64,000 bases of DNA, from positions 1 to 64,000 of the forward strand of contig NZ_FYAS01000053.1 in the NCBI RefSeq assembly GCF_900185715.1. The letters run 5' to 3'. A model generated the notes under the pieces. It was not told the DNA's origin. It did no database searches and saw nothing but the letters and a program-made list of their open reading frames with translations. A program made the position numbers and the translations under genes. Below, piece after piece: positions 17,038-25,229 of the stretch. Source of the stretch: Allobosea sp. CS1GBMeth4 (GTDB taxonomy: Bacteria > Pseudomonadota > Alphaproteobacteria > Rhizobiales > Beijerinckiaceae). Numbering within the stretch: position 1 is the stretch's first letter; each line of letters starts with the position of its first letter.

Positions 17038-17155
17038 GGCCTGGAGCATGCTGCGAAAAGTGGCAACGGGTCTTGCGCCGAGCATGCTCTAAGCTAGTGG
17101 AATCGGTCACGTTGGCTGCATTTGGACGATTCCGTCCAAATGCAGCGTGATCGAG
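17038..17155 (+). repeat. two-hairpin Rhizobiales-type intergenic repeat
   Basis: The first hairpin has arms GAGCATGCT (17044) and AGCATGCTC (about 17083-17091) around GCGAAAAGTGGCAACGGG. This resembles the very common 'AGAGCATG...GAAAAGTGG...CATGCTCT' intergenic repeat of Hyphomicrobiales. The second is a perfect 14-bp stem, GCTGCATTTGGACG, loop ATTC, CGTCCAAATGCAGC (about 17115-17146). A fragment of the second hairpin's 3' side recurs at about 7211-7238, just upstream of the GT4 gene. Confidence 0.7.
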
Positions 17156-17197
17156 GAGCCATTCGCGACGGCGGCTCGTCTTCGTGGCGAGCCGGCC

Positions 17198-18004
17198 TCA
17201 GCCGTGCCGCCAGTCCGGCTGGCGCTTCTCCATGAAGGCGCCGATGCCCTCCTCGGCGTCGCGGGCCAGCATGTTCTCGACCATCACCGCCGAAGCGTGG
17301 TCGTAGGCCGCCTTCAGCCCCATCTCGCGCTGTTCGTAGAAGGTGCGCTTGCCGACCTTCACCGTCGCCGCCGATTTGGAGGCGATGATCCCGGCGAGCC
17401 GCCGCGCTTCTCCGAGCGCCTCGCCCGCCGGCACCACCCGGTTGACGAGGCCCATGCGCGCCGCCGTCTCGGCCGGCACCATCTCGCCGAGCAGCAGCAT
17501 CTCCATCGCATGCTTGGCCGAGAGGTTGCGCGAGAGCGCGACCATCGGCGTCGAGCAGAACAGGCCGATATGGACGCCGGGCGTGCAGAAGCGCGCTCCG
17601 TCGCCGGCGACCGCGAGGTCGCAGGTCGCGACGAGCTGGCAGCCGGCGGCGGTCGCCGTGCCCTCGACCGCGGCGATCACCGGCTGGGGCAGGGCGGTGA
17701 TCTGCTGCATCATCGCCGAGCAGCGCCCGAGGATCTCGGCGAAATAGGCCCGGCCGCGGTCGGGATCGGCGCGCCGGGCGCTCATCTCCTTGAGGTCGTG
17801 GCCGGCGGAGAACACCGGGCCGGCCGCCGCCAGCACCACCGCGCGGATGCTGCGGTCGTTGGCGATCGCGACGAGCGTTTCCGACAGGGCCGCCAGCATC
17901 GCCTCGCTCAGCGGGTTGCGCGCCTCGGGCCGGTTCAGGGTCAGCGTCGCGATGCCGTCGGCATCCTCGCGCAGCAGAATCTGCGCTCCGGCATGGGCGT
18001 TCAT
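17198..18004 (-). CDS. enoyl-CoA hydratase/isomerase family protein
   Basis: From the ATG at 18004 (MNAHAGAQILL) the protein has 268 residues, standard for crotonases. The oxyanion-hole segments FSAGHDLKEM and VEGTATAAGCQLVATCDLAVA are present. At the second catalytic position, where ECHA enzymes have a glutamate, the sequence reads GVHIGLFCSTPMVALSRN, typical of the 'enoyl-CoA hydratase' ECHDC3-like group (mitochondrial ECHDC3) rather than a true beta-oxidation hydratase. An upstream extension of the frame to 18562 is chance. Substrate is unknown. It is divergent from a PaaI thioesterase gene. Confidence 0.87.
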   Translation of the reverse strand: MNAHAGAQILLREDADGIATLTLNRPEARNPLSEAMLAALSETLVAIANDRSIRAVVLAAAGPVFSAGHDLKEMSARRADPDRGRAYFAEILGRCSAMMQQITALPQPVIAAVEGTATAAGCQLVATCDLAVAGDGARFCTPGVHIGLFCSTPMVALSRNLSAKHAMEMLLLGEMVPAETAARMGLVNRVVPAGEALGEARRLAGIIASKSAATVKVGKRTFYEQREMGLKAAYDHASAVMVENMLARDAEEGIGAFMEKRQPDWRHG

Positions 18005-18091
18005 GGCAACGGGCCTTTCGCTGTTTGTCCTATTGTCGGAAGCCGGGTGCCGTGCTGCAAGGGGTCTGACAGCCTCTAGGTTTTCCGCACG

Positions 18092-18520
18092 ATGACGATC
18101 CGCATGAGCGCCGCCGAGATCGAGGCCTATCTCGATCAGGTCTTCCCGCAGCTCCACTATGGCGGCCGCACCTATGTCGTCGAGGAGGTCGGGCCGCTCT
18201 ATGCGCGCATGCGCTGCGACTATCACGAGAGGCATTTGCGGCCGGGCGGCACGATCTCCGGGCCGACGATGATGGCGCTCGCCGACCTCGCCCTCTATGT
18301 CGCCATCCTCGCCCAGATCGGCCCGGTCGCGCTCGCGGTGACGACGAGCCTCAATTACAATTTCCTGCGCAAGCCCGGGCAGGCCGCGCTGGTCGCGGAA
18401 GCGAGGCTGCTCAAGCTCGGCAGGCGGCTCGCCGTCGGCGAGGTCCGCCTGTATTCGCAGGGTGAGACCGAAATGGTCTGCCATGCCACTGGCACCTATT
18501 CGATCCCGGCGGAGCGATGA
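18092..18520 (+). CDS. PaaI-family hotdog thioesterase
   Basis: A 142-residue single hotdog-fold protein. RPGGTISGPTMMALADLALYVAI is the family helix region with G-G-x-I-x-x-P and the active-site Asp in ALAD. TTSLNYNFLRK is the following strand, and the C terminus is ATGTYSIP. PaaI-type enzymes hydrolyse aryl- or acyl-CoA thioesters in the cytoplasm, usually as tetramers. It precedes rplM-rpsI, a conserved arrangement in Hyphomicrobiales, although a separate promoter lies between them. Its neighbour on the other side is a crotonase-family gene, so an acyl-CoA role is plausible. Confidence 0.85.
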   Translation: MTIRMSAAEIEAYLDQVFPQLHYGGRTYVVEEVGPLYARMRCDYHERHLRPGGTISGPTMMALADLALYVAILAQIGPVALAVTTSLNYNFLRKPGQAALVAEARLLKLGRRLAVGEVRLYSQGETEMVCHATGTYSIPAER

Positions 18521-18593
18521 GGCGGTATCCAGATACCGTTTTGCCCAGTCCTCTGAAAACAATGCGTTTTTGGCCAGGGCGCGACATCTTTGC

Positions 18594-18622
18594 TTGACAT
18601 CGCCGGGGCGGCCGCCTATCCA
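18594..18622 (+). promoter_or_regulatory. rplM-rpsI promoter
   Basis: A consensus -35 TTGACA (18594-18599), a 17-base spacer and -10 TATCCA (18617-18622) lie 65 bases before the rplM start. The leader between them contains a GC hairpin (CGCCGCCGGCCTGCCGGCGGC), which could be the structured region used for ribosomal-protein feedback control; that is inference. Confidence 0.7.
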
Positions 18623-18687
18623 GCGCCCACATCGCCGCCGGCCTGCCGGCGGCTTGTCCTTTTTTCCGAAGCTGAAGGGGTGCCGCG

Positions 18688-19149
18688 ATGAAGACCATGT
18701 CGCTCAAGCCCGCCGATGTCGAGAAGAAGTGGGTTGTGATCGATGCCTCCGGGCTCGTCGTCGGCCGTCTCGCCTCCCTGGTGGCGATGCGCCTGCGCGG
18801 CAAGCACAAGGCCGCCTACACCCCGCATGTCGACTGCGGCGACAACATCATCGTCATCAACGCCGAGAAGGTGGTGCTGACCGGTCGCAAGCGCGACCAG
18901 AAGGTCTACTACCACCACACCGGCTTCCCGGGTGGCATCAAGGAGCGGTCGGCCAAGTTCCTGCTCGACGGTCGCTTCCCGGAGCGCGTCGTCGAGAAGG
19001 CCGTCGAGCGCATGCTGCCGCGCGGCCCGCTCTTCCGCCAGATCCTCGGTAATCTGCGCGTCTACAAGGGCTCGGAGCACCCGCACGCCGCCCAGTCGCC
19101 GGAGGTGCTGGACGTCGCCAAGCTCAACTCCAAGAACGCGAGGGTCTGA
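18688..19149 (+). CDS. rplM: 50S ribosomal protein L13
   Basis: A 153-residue L13 protein. Recognisable parts are [58 protein letters not shown] and [25 protein letters not shown]13 is an early assembly protein of the large subunit and, with S9, forms an operon in nearly all bacteria. The next gene begins 3 bases after the stop. The full-length sequence shows no oddities. Confidence 0.99.
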   Translation: MKTMSLKPADVEKKWVVIDASGLVVGRLASLVAMRLRGKHKAAYTPHVDCGDNIIVINAEKVVLTGRKRDQKVYYHHTGFPGGIKERSAKFLLDGRFPERVVEKAVERMLPRGPLFRQILGNLRVYKGSEHPHAAQSPEVLDVAKLNSKNARV

Positions 19150-19151
19150 CG

Positions 19152-19631
19152 ATGGCCGAGGTTCTCCAGTCTCTCGAGCAGCTCGGCCAGGTCGCCAAGG
19201 GCACCCAGCCCGAGGCTCCGGTCCACGTCAAGAAGGTCGACGCGCTCGGCCGCGCCTATGCCACCGGCAAGCGCAAGAACGCGATCGCCCGCGTCTGGAT
19301 CAAGCCGGGCTCCGGCAAGATCACGGTCAACAGCCGCGACCAGGAAGTCTATTTCGCCCGCCCGGTGCTGCGCATGATCCTGCAGCAGCCGCTGCAGCTG
19401 GTCGATCGCCTGACCCAGTACGACGTCGTCGTCTCGGTCAAGGGCGGCGGCCTCTCCGGCCAGGCCGGCGCGGTCCGTCACGGCCTCTCCAAGGCCCTGA
19501 CGCATTACGAGCCGGAGCTGCGCGGCCCCCTCAAGAAGGAAGGCTTCCTGACCCGCGACTCGCGCGTGGTCGAGCGCAAGAAGTTCGGCAAGGCCAAGGC
19601 CCGCCGCAGCTTCCAGTTCTCGAAGCGCTGA
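19152..19631 (+). CDS. rpsI: 30S ribosomal protein S9
   Basis: A 159-residue S9 protein with the typical alphaproteobacterial N-terminal extension of about 30 residues. The S9 core follows: [26 protein letters not shown] and [26 protein letters not shown]. The conserved basic C terminus is [17 protein letters not shown], which reaches the ribosomal P site. It is co-transcribed with rplM and followed 35 bases later by a strong intrinsic terminator. Confidence 0.99.
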   Translation: MAEVLQSLEQLGQVAKGTQPEAPVHVKKVDALGRAYATGKRKNAIARVWIKPGSGKITVNSRDQEVYFARPVLRMILQQPLQLVDRLTQYDVVVSVKGGGLSGQAGAVRHGLSKALTHYEPELRGPLKKEGFLTRDSRVVERKKFGKAKARRSFQFSKR

Positions 19632-19665
19632 TCTCCTCATCGGCTTCGGCCGGTATCGATCCGAA

Positions 19666-19692
19666 GGGCGGCTCTCGCGAGCCGCCCTTTTT
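19666..19692 (+). terminator. intrinsic terminator of rplM-rpsI
   Basis: A perfect 9-bp GC stem GGGCGGCTC / GAGCCGCCC with a TCGC loop is followed by TTTTT. It lies just after rpsI and next to the stop of the convergent LysR gene. It works for the plus strand; the minus strand lacks a T run. Confidence 0.92.
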
Positions 19693-19695
19693 CGT

Positions 19696-20586
19696 TCACG
19701 CATTGCCTTCCAGCCAGGCGGCCACCTCGGCGCGCCGCGGATGCGGCCTGCCGGCCGGCGGGAACAGCAGCGTCAGCCGGTCGCCGCTCGGGAGTTCGTC
19801 GGCGAAGGGGGCGACGAGCCGACCGTCGGCGAGATGCGGCGCCACCAGGCTCCGGCGGCCGATCAGGATGCCGGCGCCGCCGAGCGCGGCGTCGAGCGCC
19901 AGCGCATAGAGCGAATAGGACGGGCCGCGGCCGGCATCGATTCCGCTCGCGCCGGCATGGCGCAGCCAGCGCGCCCAGTCGCCACGCCAGACCGCGTCGT
20001 GCAGCAGGGTCTGCCCGGTGAGATCGGCAGGGGTCCGCAGGGTGCGGGCGAGCGCCGGGGAGCAGACGGGAAACAGGCTGTCCTCGGCCAGCACCAGCGC
20101 GTCAGCGGGCGGCTCGGTGAGATAGAACAGCGCCAGGTCGAAGCTGTCGTGCCGGCCTGCCGGCGGGGTCTCCATCGCGCTGATCGAGATCGGCAGGGCT
20201 GGAAAGGCCCGCTGCAGCGCCGGCAGGCGCGGCGACAGCCAGAGCTGCGCGATGCAGGGCAAGGCCGCGATGGCGAGCGCCCGGCCGGCATGGCTCGCCC
20301 TGAGCTCCTGCACGGCCAGCGCCAGCGCATCGAAGGCGGCGCTGAGGCGTGGCCGGGCGTCCCGGGCGGCCTCCGTCAGCGCCACGCCCTGGGGCAGGCG
20401 CCGGAACAGCGCCAAGCCGAGGAAGGCCTCGAGATGGCGCACCTGCTGGGCGATGGCGCCCTGCGTCACGCCGATCTCCTCGGCCGCCTTCGAGAAGCTG
20501 CCGAGCCGGGCCGCGGCCTCGAAGGCGCGCAGCGCGTTGAGCGGCGGCAAGGGCGGGCGGGGCGGTCTGACGGACATCGGCGGCAC
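19696..20586 (-). CDS. LysR-family transcriptional regulator (GcvA-like)
   Basis: A 296-residue LysR protein. The N-terminal winged helix-turn-helix is LNALRAFEAAARLGSFSKAAEEIGVTQGAIAQQVRHLEAF, and the C-terminal periplasmic-binding-like effector domain follows. The LNALRAFEAAAR start and ELLG-like composition place it with the GcvA/AmpR/DsdC subgroup, in which glycine, serine or cell-wall metabolites act as effectors. It is divergent from an SHMT-like gene with a palindrome between them, so it probably controls that gene. Target control is inferred from divergence only. Confidence 0.88.
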   Translation of the reverse strand: MPPMSVRPPRPPLPPLNALRAFEAAARLGSFSKAAEEIGVTQGAIAQQVRHLEAFLGLALFRRLPQGVALTEAARDARPRLSAAFDALALAVQELRASHAGRALAIAALPCIAQLWLSPRLPALQRAFPALPISISAMETPPAGRHDSFDLALFYLTEPPADALVLAEDSLFPVCSPALARTLRTPADLTGQTLLHDAVWRGDWARWLRHAGASGIDAGRGPSYSLYALALDAALGGAGILIGRRSLVAPHLADGRLVAPFADELPSGDRLTLLFPPAGRPHPRRAEVAAWLEGNA

Positions 20587-20598
20587 GAGGTTGCAGGC

Positions 20599-20611
20599 CT
20601 AGATTTTCTAG
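20599..20611. promoter_or_regulatory. candidate LysR box
   Basis: The palindrome CTAGATTTTCTAG (5-bp arms, 3-base centre) lies in the 76-102 base gap between the divergent LysR and SHMT-like genes, 12 bases before the LysR start. LysR regulators usually bind T-Nx-A dyads in exactly such gaps. Confidence 0.45.
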
Positions 20612-20688
20612 CCCTGCCGGCGACGATAACTGGTTTGCGCACGCGCCGGCAAATCGCTGCAATGGCCAGACGAAACAGCTCTGCGGGG

Positions 20689-22020
20689 ATGACGATGACG
20701 GCGAAATTGGCGCGGCGCGGCTGGGTGCCGACGGCGAGCGAGGATCATGTTCTGCGGATCGCCGGCGAGGTCGCCGGGCAGGACCGCGCGACGCGCGAGG
20801 CGAGGCTCGCCGGTCTCGTCGCCGAGAACCGCACCATCCACGAGCGCGACTGCGTCAACCTCAACCCGGCGACCAATGTCATGAACCCGCGTGCCGAGGC
20901 GGTGCTGGGCCAGGGGCTCGGCACGCGGCCCTCGCTCGGCTATCCCGGCGACAAATACGAGATGGGCCTCGAGGCGATCGAGCAGATCGAGGTGATGGCG
21001 GCCGAGCTCGCGGCCGAGGTCTTCGGCGCCACCCACGCCGAGATCCGCGTCCCCTCGGGCGCGATCGCCAATCTCTACGTCTTCATGGCGGCGGCGAGGC
21101 CCGGCGACGTCGTGATCGCGCCGCCGCCCGCGATCGGCGGCCATGTCACCCATCATGGCGCTGGCGCCGCCGGGCTCTACGGTGTCGTTACCCATCCCGC
21201 CCCGGTCGATGCCGGCGGCTATACGGTCGATGTCGCCCGGCTGCGCGAGGACGCGCTGCGGCTGCGGCCGAAGGTCATCAGTATCGGCGGCAGCCTCAAC
21301 CTGTTCCCGCACCCGATCCGGGAGATCCGCGCCATCGCCGACGAGGTCGGGGCGATCGTGCTCTTCGACGCAGCCCATCTCTCCGGCATGATCGCGGGGC
21401 ACGGCTGGCAGCAGCCTTTGGCGGAAGGCGCTCACGTCATGACGATGAGCACCTATAAGAGCCTGGGCGGCCCGCCCTCCGGACTGATCGTCACCAATGA
21501 CGCCGGTCTCGCCGAGAAGCTCGACGCCATCGCCTATCCCGGCCTCACCGCCAATTTCGACGCGGCCAAGTCGGCGGCGCTGGCGATCACCCTGATGGAC
21601 TGGCAGGAATTCGGGCGCGACTACGCCGCGATGATGGCGGCGACGGCGAAGGCGCTGGCCGAAGCCCTGGCGGAGCGGCAGGTCCCCGTCTTCGCGCGCG
21701 ATCGCGGCATGACGGCCTCGCACCAGTTCGCGATCGAGGCGGGCGGCTATGGCGGCGGGCAGGCCGCGGCGAAGCGGCTGCGCGCCGTCAACATTCTGAG
21801 CTGCGGCATCGGCCTGCCGATTGCGGAGGTGGAAGGCGACGTCAACGGCCTCCGGCTCGGCACGCCCGAGATCGTCCGCTTCGGCATGCGGCCCGAGCAC
21901 ATGCCGGAACTCGCCGGCTACATCGCCGACGGGCTCGCGGGCGCGCGCCCGGACGAGGCGATCGCCCGCGACGTCACCGCCTTCCGCCGGCGCTTCGACA
22001 GGTTGCATTATGTGAGGTGA
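20689..22020 (+). CDS. serine hydroxymethyltransferase-like PLP enzyme (paralogue)
   Basis: About 443 residues from the ATG at 20689 (alternatives at 20662 and 20695; a GGGG at 20685 best fits 20695). It follows the SHMT fold, with LGYPGDKYEMGLEAIEQIE, IGGHVTHHGAGAAG and FDAAHLSGMIAGHGW. However, the PLP-lysine segment is MSTYKSLGGPPSGLI instead of the canonical TTHKTLRGPRGG, and PSGAIAN replaces HSGSQAN. So it is a divergent family member, not the housekeeping glyA. It may act on a modified serine (for example alpha-methylserine) or a beta-hydroxy amino acid by retro-aldol cleavage. The adjacent GcvA-like LysR fits amino-acid induction. Confidence 0.8.
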   Translation: MTMTAKLARRGWVPTASEDHVLRIAGEVAGQDRATREARLAGLVAENRTIHERDCVNLNPATNVMNPRAEAVLGQGLGTRPSLGYPGDKYEMGLEAIEQIEVMAAELAAEVFGATHAEIRVPSGAIANLYVFMAAARPGDVVIAPPPAIGGHVTHHGAGAAGLYGVVTHPAPVDAGGYTVDVARLREDALRLRPKVISIGGSLNLFPHPIREIRAIADEVGAIVLFDAAHLSGMIAGHGWQQPLAEGAHVMTMSTYKSLGGPPSGLIVTNDAGLAEKLDAIAYPGLTANFDAAKSAALAITLMDWQEFGRDYAAMMAATAKALAEALAERQVPVFARDRGMTASHQFAIEAGGYGGGQAAAKRLRAVNILSCGIGLPIAEVEGDVNGLRLGTPEIVRFGMRPEHMPELAGYIADGLAGARPDEAIARDVTAFRRRFDRLHYVR

Positions 22021-22030
22021 GATGGGCAGG

Positions 22031-22138
22031 CGTCATTCTCGGGCGGAGCGAAGCGCAGACCCGAGAATCTCGCGACGAGAAGGCGCTGATTGGAGCCTCC
22101 TCCAGGCGGAGATGCTCGGGTCAAGCCCGAGCATGACG
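22031..22138 (-). repeat. dispersed palindromic repeat, copy 3 (inverted orientation)
   Basis: The same family as 12654-12759 in opposite orientation: CGTCATTCTCGGG at the left and GATGCTCGGGTCAAGCCCGAGCATGACG at the right (given as two parts of one hairpin). The right end runs into the last codons and the stop of the serine hydrolase gene (22121-22138), so the repeat provides the C terminus of that protein. Confidence 0.72.
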
Positions 22139-23512
22139 CCGGTCATACCTCTCCAGCATCTCAGCCTTCAGCGCCTCTTCCGCGATCGCCTGTGCGCCGC
22201 CGAGCCAGGCCGCCTCGATCTCGCCCGATGCGTTGCGGACGAGGCGGGCCGGCTCGCCCGGGCTGGCGAAGCCCGAGGCCTTGACGATGCGCCCCCGGTC
22301 TTCGGCCGCCGGCTCGATCTCGCCGGCGTCGAGGAACGGGTTGAACAGCGCCGGATTGGCGATCAGCACCTTGCCGCCCGCCGGGACGAGGTCGCCGGCG
22401 CCCCAGATGGTCCAGAGGCGCTTGCGCCAGCGCTTGGTCGCGGGCGTCGGCCCGCCGTGCTCGGAGAAGGTCCGCAGGATCTGGATCACGCCGTCGAGCC
22501 AGGGATGCGCCAGCCCGTCGATCGCGTTGGTCAGCACAGAGACGGTCAGGTCCTGCTCCGGCATGGTCACCGTGCGGGTGATGAAGCCCTGGAAACCGCC
22601 GGAATGGCCGACCCAGTCCCAGCCGTCACCGCCGCCCGAGATCGTGCCGAGCCCGTAATGGCGCCCCAGGCTGCTCTCGGCATCAGGCCAGAGCCGGCGC
22701 GTCATCTCGCGGCGGCTCAACGGCGAGATGACGCTGCGCTCGGCCCTGGGGGACAGCTGGGCGATGAAACGGGCGATGTCGGCCGCCGTCGCGACGAAGC
22801 CGGCGGCCGAGACCATGGCGTTGCCCGGATTGTCGGCCGGGATCACCACGCGCCGGCCGAGCGGCATCGTCCCGCTATGGCCCTTCGCCATCGGCCCGCT
22901 CCAGAGCGTGATGTCGGGCCGTGTCTCCCGCAGCCCCGCCGGCGCGACGATCTCGCGGGCGATCCAGTCGGCATAGGCCTCGCCCGTCACCGCCTCGATC
23001 ACCAGTCCGAGCAGGGCGAAACCGTGATTGGAGTATTTGAAGCGCTGCGAGGCCGGGAAGACCGGAGGCCTGGCGAGGTCGGCCAGCAACTCGTCCCTGC
23101 GCAGATAGGGCCTGCGGTCGAAGAACTGGCCGGAATCGGCGCCGTCGCGGCAAAGGCCGGCGCTGTTCGAGAGCAGCTGGGTCAGCGTCGCCGCGGCGAC
23201 CTCGGGATGCAGGCCCCGGACATGGGCGCCGGCTTCGTCGTCGAGCCGCAGGCGGCCGGCTTCGGTGAGACGCAGGATGCCGGCGGCGGTGAAGCTCTTC
23301 GAATGCGAGGCGATGCGGAAGCCGTGGCGCGGCGTCAGCGCTTCGCCGGTCGCAAGGTCGGCGCTCCCGAAGGCGGCCTCGAGCACGATCTCGCCGCCAT
23401 CGGCGATCGCCACCGCGCAGCCGGGCTGGTCATGGAAACGGCGCTGGAATTCGAGCCAGCTTGCGACGTAATCGAGCGCGGCGGGCAGCCAGGGCTTCAT
23501 CGGGGAATCCAT
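22121..23512 (-). CDS. serine hydrolase of the beta-lactamase/PBP4* family
   Basis: A 463-residue protein with a class C beta-lactamase-related domain over residues about 10-360. The nucleophile motif is S69-H-S-K72, the tyrosine motif is KYSNHG (Y-x-N), and VGHSGGFQGF supplies the third (H-x-G) box. There is no signal peptide, so it is probably a cytoplasmic esterase or D-aminopeptidase-type hydrolase rather than an antibiotic-resistance enzyme. A C-terminal domain of about 100 residues follows. The last codons are encoded by a dispersed repeat, suggesting the 3' end was reshaped by repeat insertion. The substrate is unknown. Confidence 0.83.
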   Translation of the reverse strand: MDSPMKPWLPAALDYVASWLEFQRRFHDQPGCAVAIADGGEIVLEAAFGSADLATGEALTPRHGFRIASHSKSFTAAGILRLTEAGRLRLDDEAGAHVRGLHPEVAAATLTQLLSNSAGLCRDGADSGQFFDRRPYLRRDELLADLARPPVFPASQRFKYSNHGFALLGLVIEAVTGEAYADWIAREIVAPAGLRETRPDITLWSGPMAKGHSGTMPLGRRVVIPADNPGNAMVSAAGFVATAADIARFIAQLSPRAERSVISPLSRREMTRRLWPDAESSLGRHYGLGTISGGGDGWDWVGHSGGFQGFITRTVTMPEQDLTVSVLTNAIDGLAHPWLDGVIQILRTFSEHGGPTPATKRWRKRLWTIWGAGDLVPAGGKVLIANPALFNPFLDAGEIEPAAEDRGRIVKASGFASPGEPARLVRNASGEIEAAWLGGAQAIAEEALKAEMLERYDRRHARA

Positions 23513-23669
23513 CGTCGAGCGGAGCGGGAGCGGCAGCTTGGCACGGGTGCCGGCGCGGCGTCAGCGCCGCAGAGCGCGGGAGCCATGCGTTGTTGGCCGT
23601 AGCGCCTTCGTCCTTGCCCTCGGCGCCGACGCGTGGCATCCGTCCGCGCAACACATAAGGACCGTCATC

Positions 23670-23882
23670 GTGGACAAGACCGAACTCGCCAAGCTCGAGG
23701 CGTATCTGCGCCGCACCTTCTCGAACCACAACATCAGCGTGCGCGCGCGGCTGAAGAAGACCGACTCGGCCGAGGTCTATCTCGCCGACGAGTTCATCGG
23801 CATCATCCATGTCGACGACGAGGACGGCGACCGCTCCTTCAACTTCACCATGGCGATTCTCGACGTCGACCTCGACGATTGA
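23670..23882 (+). CDS. DUF3126 family protein
   Basis: A 70-residue acidic protein starting at GTG 23670, eight bases after an AAGGA ribosome site. The sequence KTELAKLEAYLRRTFSNHNISVRARLKKTDSAEVYLADEFIG and the C-terminal ILDVDLDD-type ending match the small DUF3126 family of alphaproteobacteria, whose function is unknown. The frame extends upstream to 23538 but the extension is low-complexity. No partner gene is adjacent on this strand. Confidence 0.85.
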   Translation: MDKTELAKLEAYLRRTFSNHNISVRARLKKTDSAEVYLADEFIGIIHVDDEDGDRSFNFTMAILDVDLDD

Positions 23883-23954
23883 GGCCGGCGCAGAGGCGTC
23901 GCTCGCAGTCGATCTCCTCGCGATGAGGCCTTCGGCACGAGGCGGGCGTTCTGC

Positions 23955-24674
23955 TCAGCGCATCAGCCGGTCGATGGTGCGGCGCACGCCGCCGAGCATC
24001 ACCTGCCAATCGGCGACGATGGCGCGCGGGAAGCGGATGTTCACATCGACGCCGCGATGGCGGAAGGTCACGCGGCAGGGCTCGTCGAGGCCGCTCTGCG
24101 CGGTCTCGACCGGGCAGCGCGCCGCGAAGCCGCGCCCGTCCGGCACCGAGACATAGAGCTCGTCGCCGTCATAGGGTGACCCCTTGCGGAAGCCGCGCAC
24201 CACCAGCCCGCCCGGGTTGGACCAGACCGTCGGCGTCAGGAAGCGGGCGTAGACGGAGAGCTGCGTCGCCGGCTCGTTGACCTTGTCCGGCGGGCTCAGC
24301 GTCACCAGAAGCCGCTGCCTGCTCTCCGGCGTCACCGGCCCGAGGCTCGGCCAGTCGAGGCGCAGGCGCGCCATGCCGACGAGACGGCCTTCCTCGCTGT
24401 CGGCGCCGGCCAGATTGGCGGGAATCGCCAGCACCACCTCGCCGACCCGCGCCGGCCGCAGCTCGCTCCCGGCATCGGGCTGCGGGCGGGTTGCGAACAG
24501 GGCGAGGCCGGTGCCGGCCGCTCCGAGCGCGAGGATGCCGGCGGCGAGCTGCAGCAGCGCCCGGTCGCCGCGCGGCGGCAGCGGCGCCGGCCGGCGCTTG
24601 AGATGGTTGCGGATCAGCGCCGCCACGTCGGTAGCGTGGGCGTGCGGCTGGTCCCGGTCGGCGTAGAGGCTCAT
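23955..24674 (-). CDS. single-pass membrane protein of unknown function
   Basis: A 239-residue protein with a cytoplasmic N terminus of about 40 residues, one membrane helix (LLQLAAGILALGAAGTGLALF) and a periplasmic domain of about 175 residues. The domain holds a Cys pair (CPVETAQSGLDEPC) that could form a disulfide. I do not recognise the family. Proteins of this layout (anchored periplasmic domain with a recurring GEVVLAIPANL-type start) are frequent orphans in Bosea-like genomes. It is transcribed on its own and convergent with the DUF3126 gene. Confidence 0.7.
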   Translation of the reverse strand: MSLYADRDQPHAHATDVAALIRNHLKRRPAPLPPRGDRALLQLAAGILALGAAGTGLALFATRPQPDAGSELRPARVGEVVLAIPANLAGADSEEGRLVGMARLRLDWPSLGPVTPESRQRLLVTLSPPDKVNEPATQLSVYARFLTPTVWSNPGGLVVRGFRKGSPYDGDELYVSVPDGRGFAARCPVETAQSGLDEPCRVTFRHRGVDVNIRFPRAIVADWQVMLGGVRRTIDRLMR

Positions 24675-24845
24675 CGGATTCGTCCCCGGGCCGATCGCGG
24701 CCCTGCCGGGACACTGAACCAGAGCCGCCTTAACGTGTCGTAAACCATGTCCGGGCCGGCGTGGTTAACCATTGGTTAAGGCTTTGCTTCCGCAGCCGGC
24801 GCCCTTGCGCCATGCTTCGGCGGCATCCGCTGGGAACCGTCTTCC

Positions 24846-25175
24846 GTGTCGCTCGATCCATCGGCCGTCGAGGCCCTGAAATCGCTGGTTCTCGGCTTCG
24901 CTTTCGCCGGCCTGCTGGCGAGCGCCTTCGAACTGTTCACGCAGAGGCGCGCCGGCTTCGAGCTCCTGCAGGGCGGCGGCGTCGGCGCGGTGGCGAGCGT
25001 GCCGGTGGTCGTGTTCAGCGCGCCGTTCCTGATCATCCGCAACACCGTGCGCGGCCGGCGCATCGAGGGGCGGCCCTTCTTCTTCGTCATGGCGGCGAGC
25101 ATGGTCGCCTCGCTCTGGAGCTTGGTCAGCGGCCGCCTGGTGCTCGACCTGCTCATGGCGCTCGGCGCGGCTTGA
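24846..25175 (+). CDS. small membrane protein, conserved in Hyphomicrobiales
   Basis: A 109-residue protein from a GTG start with three hydrophobic segments (about residues 13-30, 43-64 and 80-106). The middle contains APFLIIRNTVRGRRIEGRPF, a likely cytoplasmic loop. I believe it belongs to a conserved but uncharacterised family of alphaproteobacterial small membrane proteins and give no name. It is 54 bases upstream of the gamma carbonic anhydrase gene on the same strand and may be co-transcribed with it. Confidence 0.65.
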   Translation: MSLDPSAVEALKSLVLGFAFAGLLASAFELFTQRRAGFELLQGGGVGAVASVPVVVFSAPFLIIRNTVRGRRIEGRPFFFVMAASMVASLWSLVSGRLVLDLLMALGAA

Positions 25176-25229
25176 CGGCCGGGGCGGCAGCCCTGCAATC
25201 CTCAGGCTGGACAGCCCGGAGGATACGCC

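Noticed and set aside
19741-20661. N-terminal extension of the SHMT-like frame over the LysR gene
   Set aside because: It is antisense to a well-supported LysR gene, and the family starts near the ATG cluster at 20662-20695.
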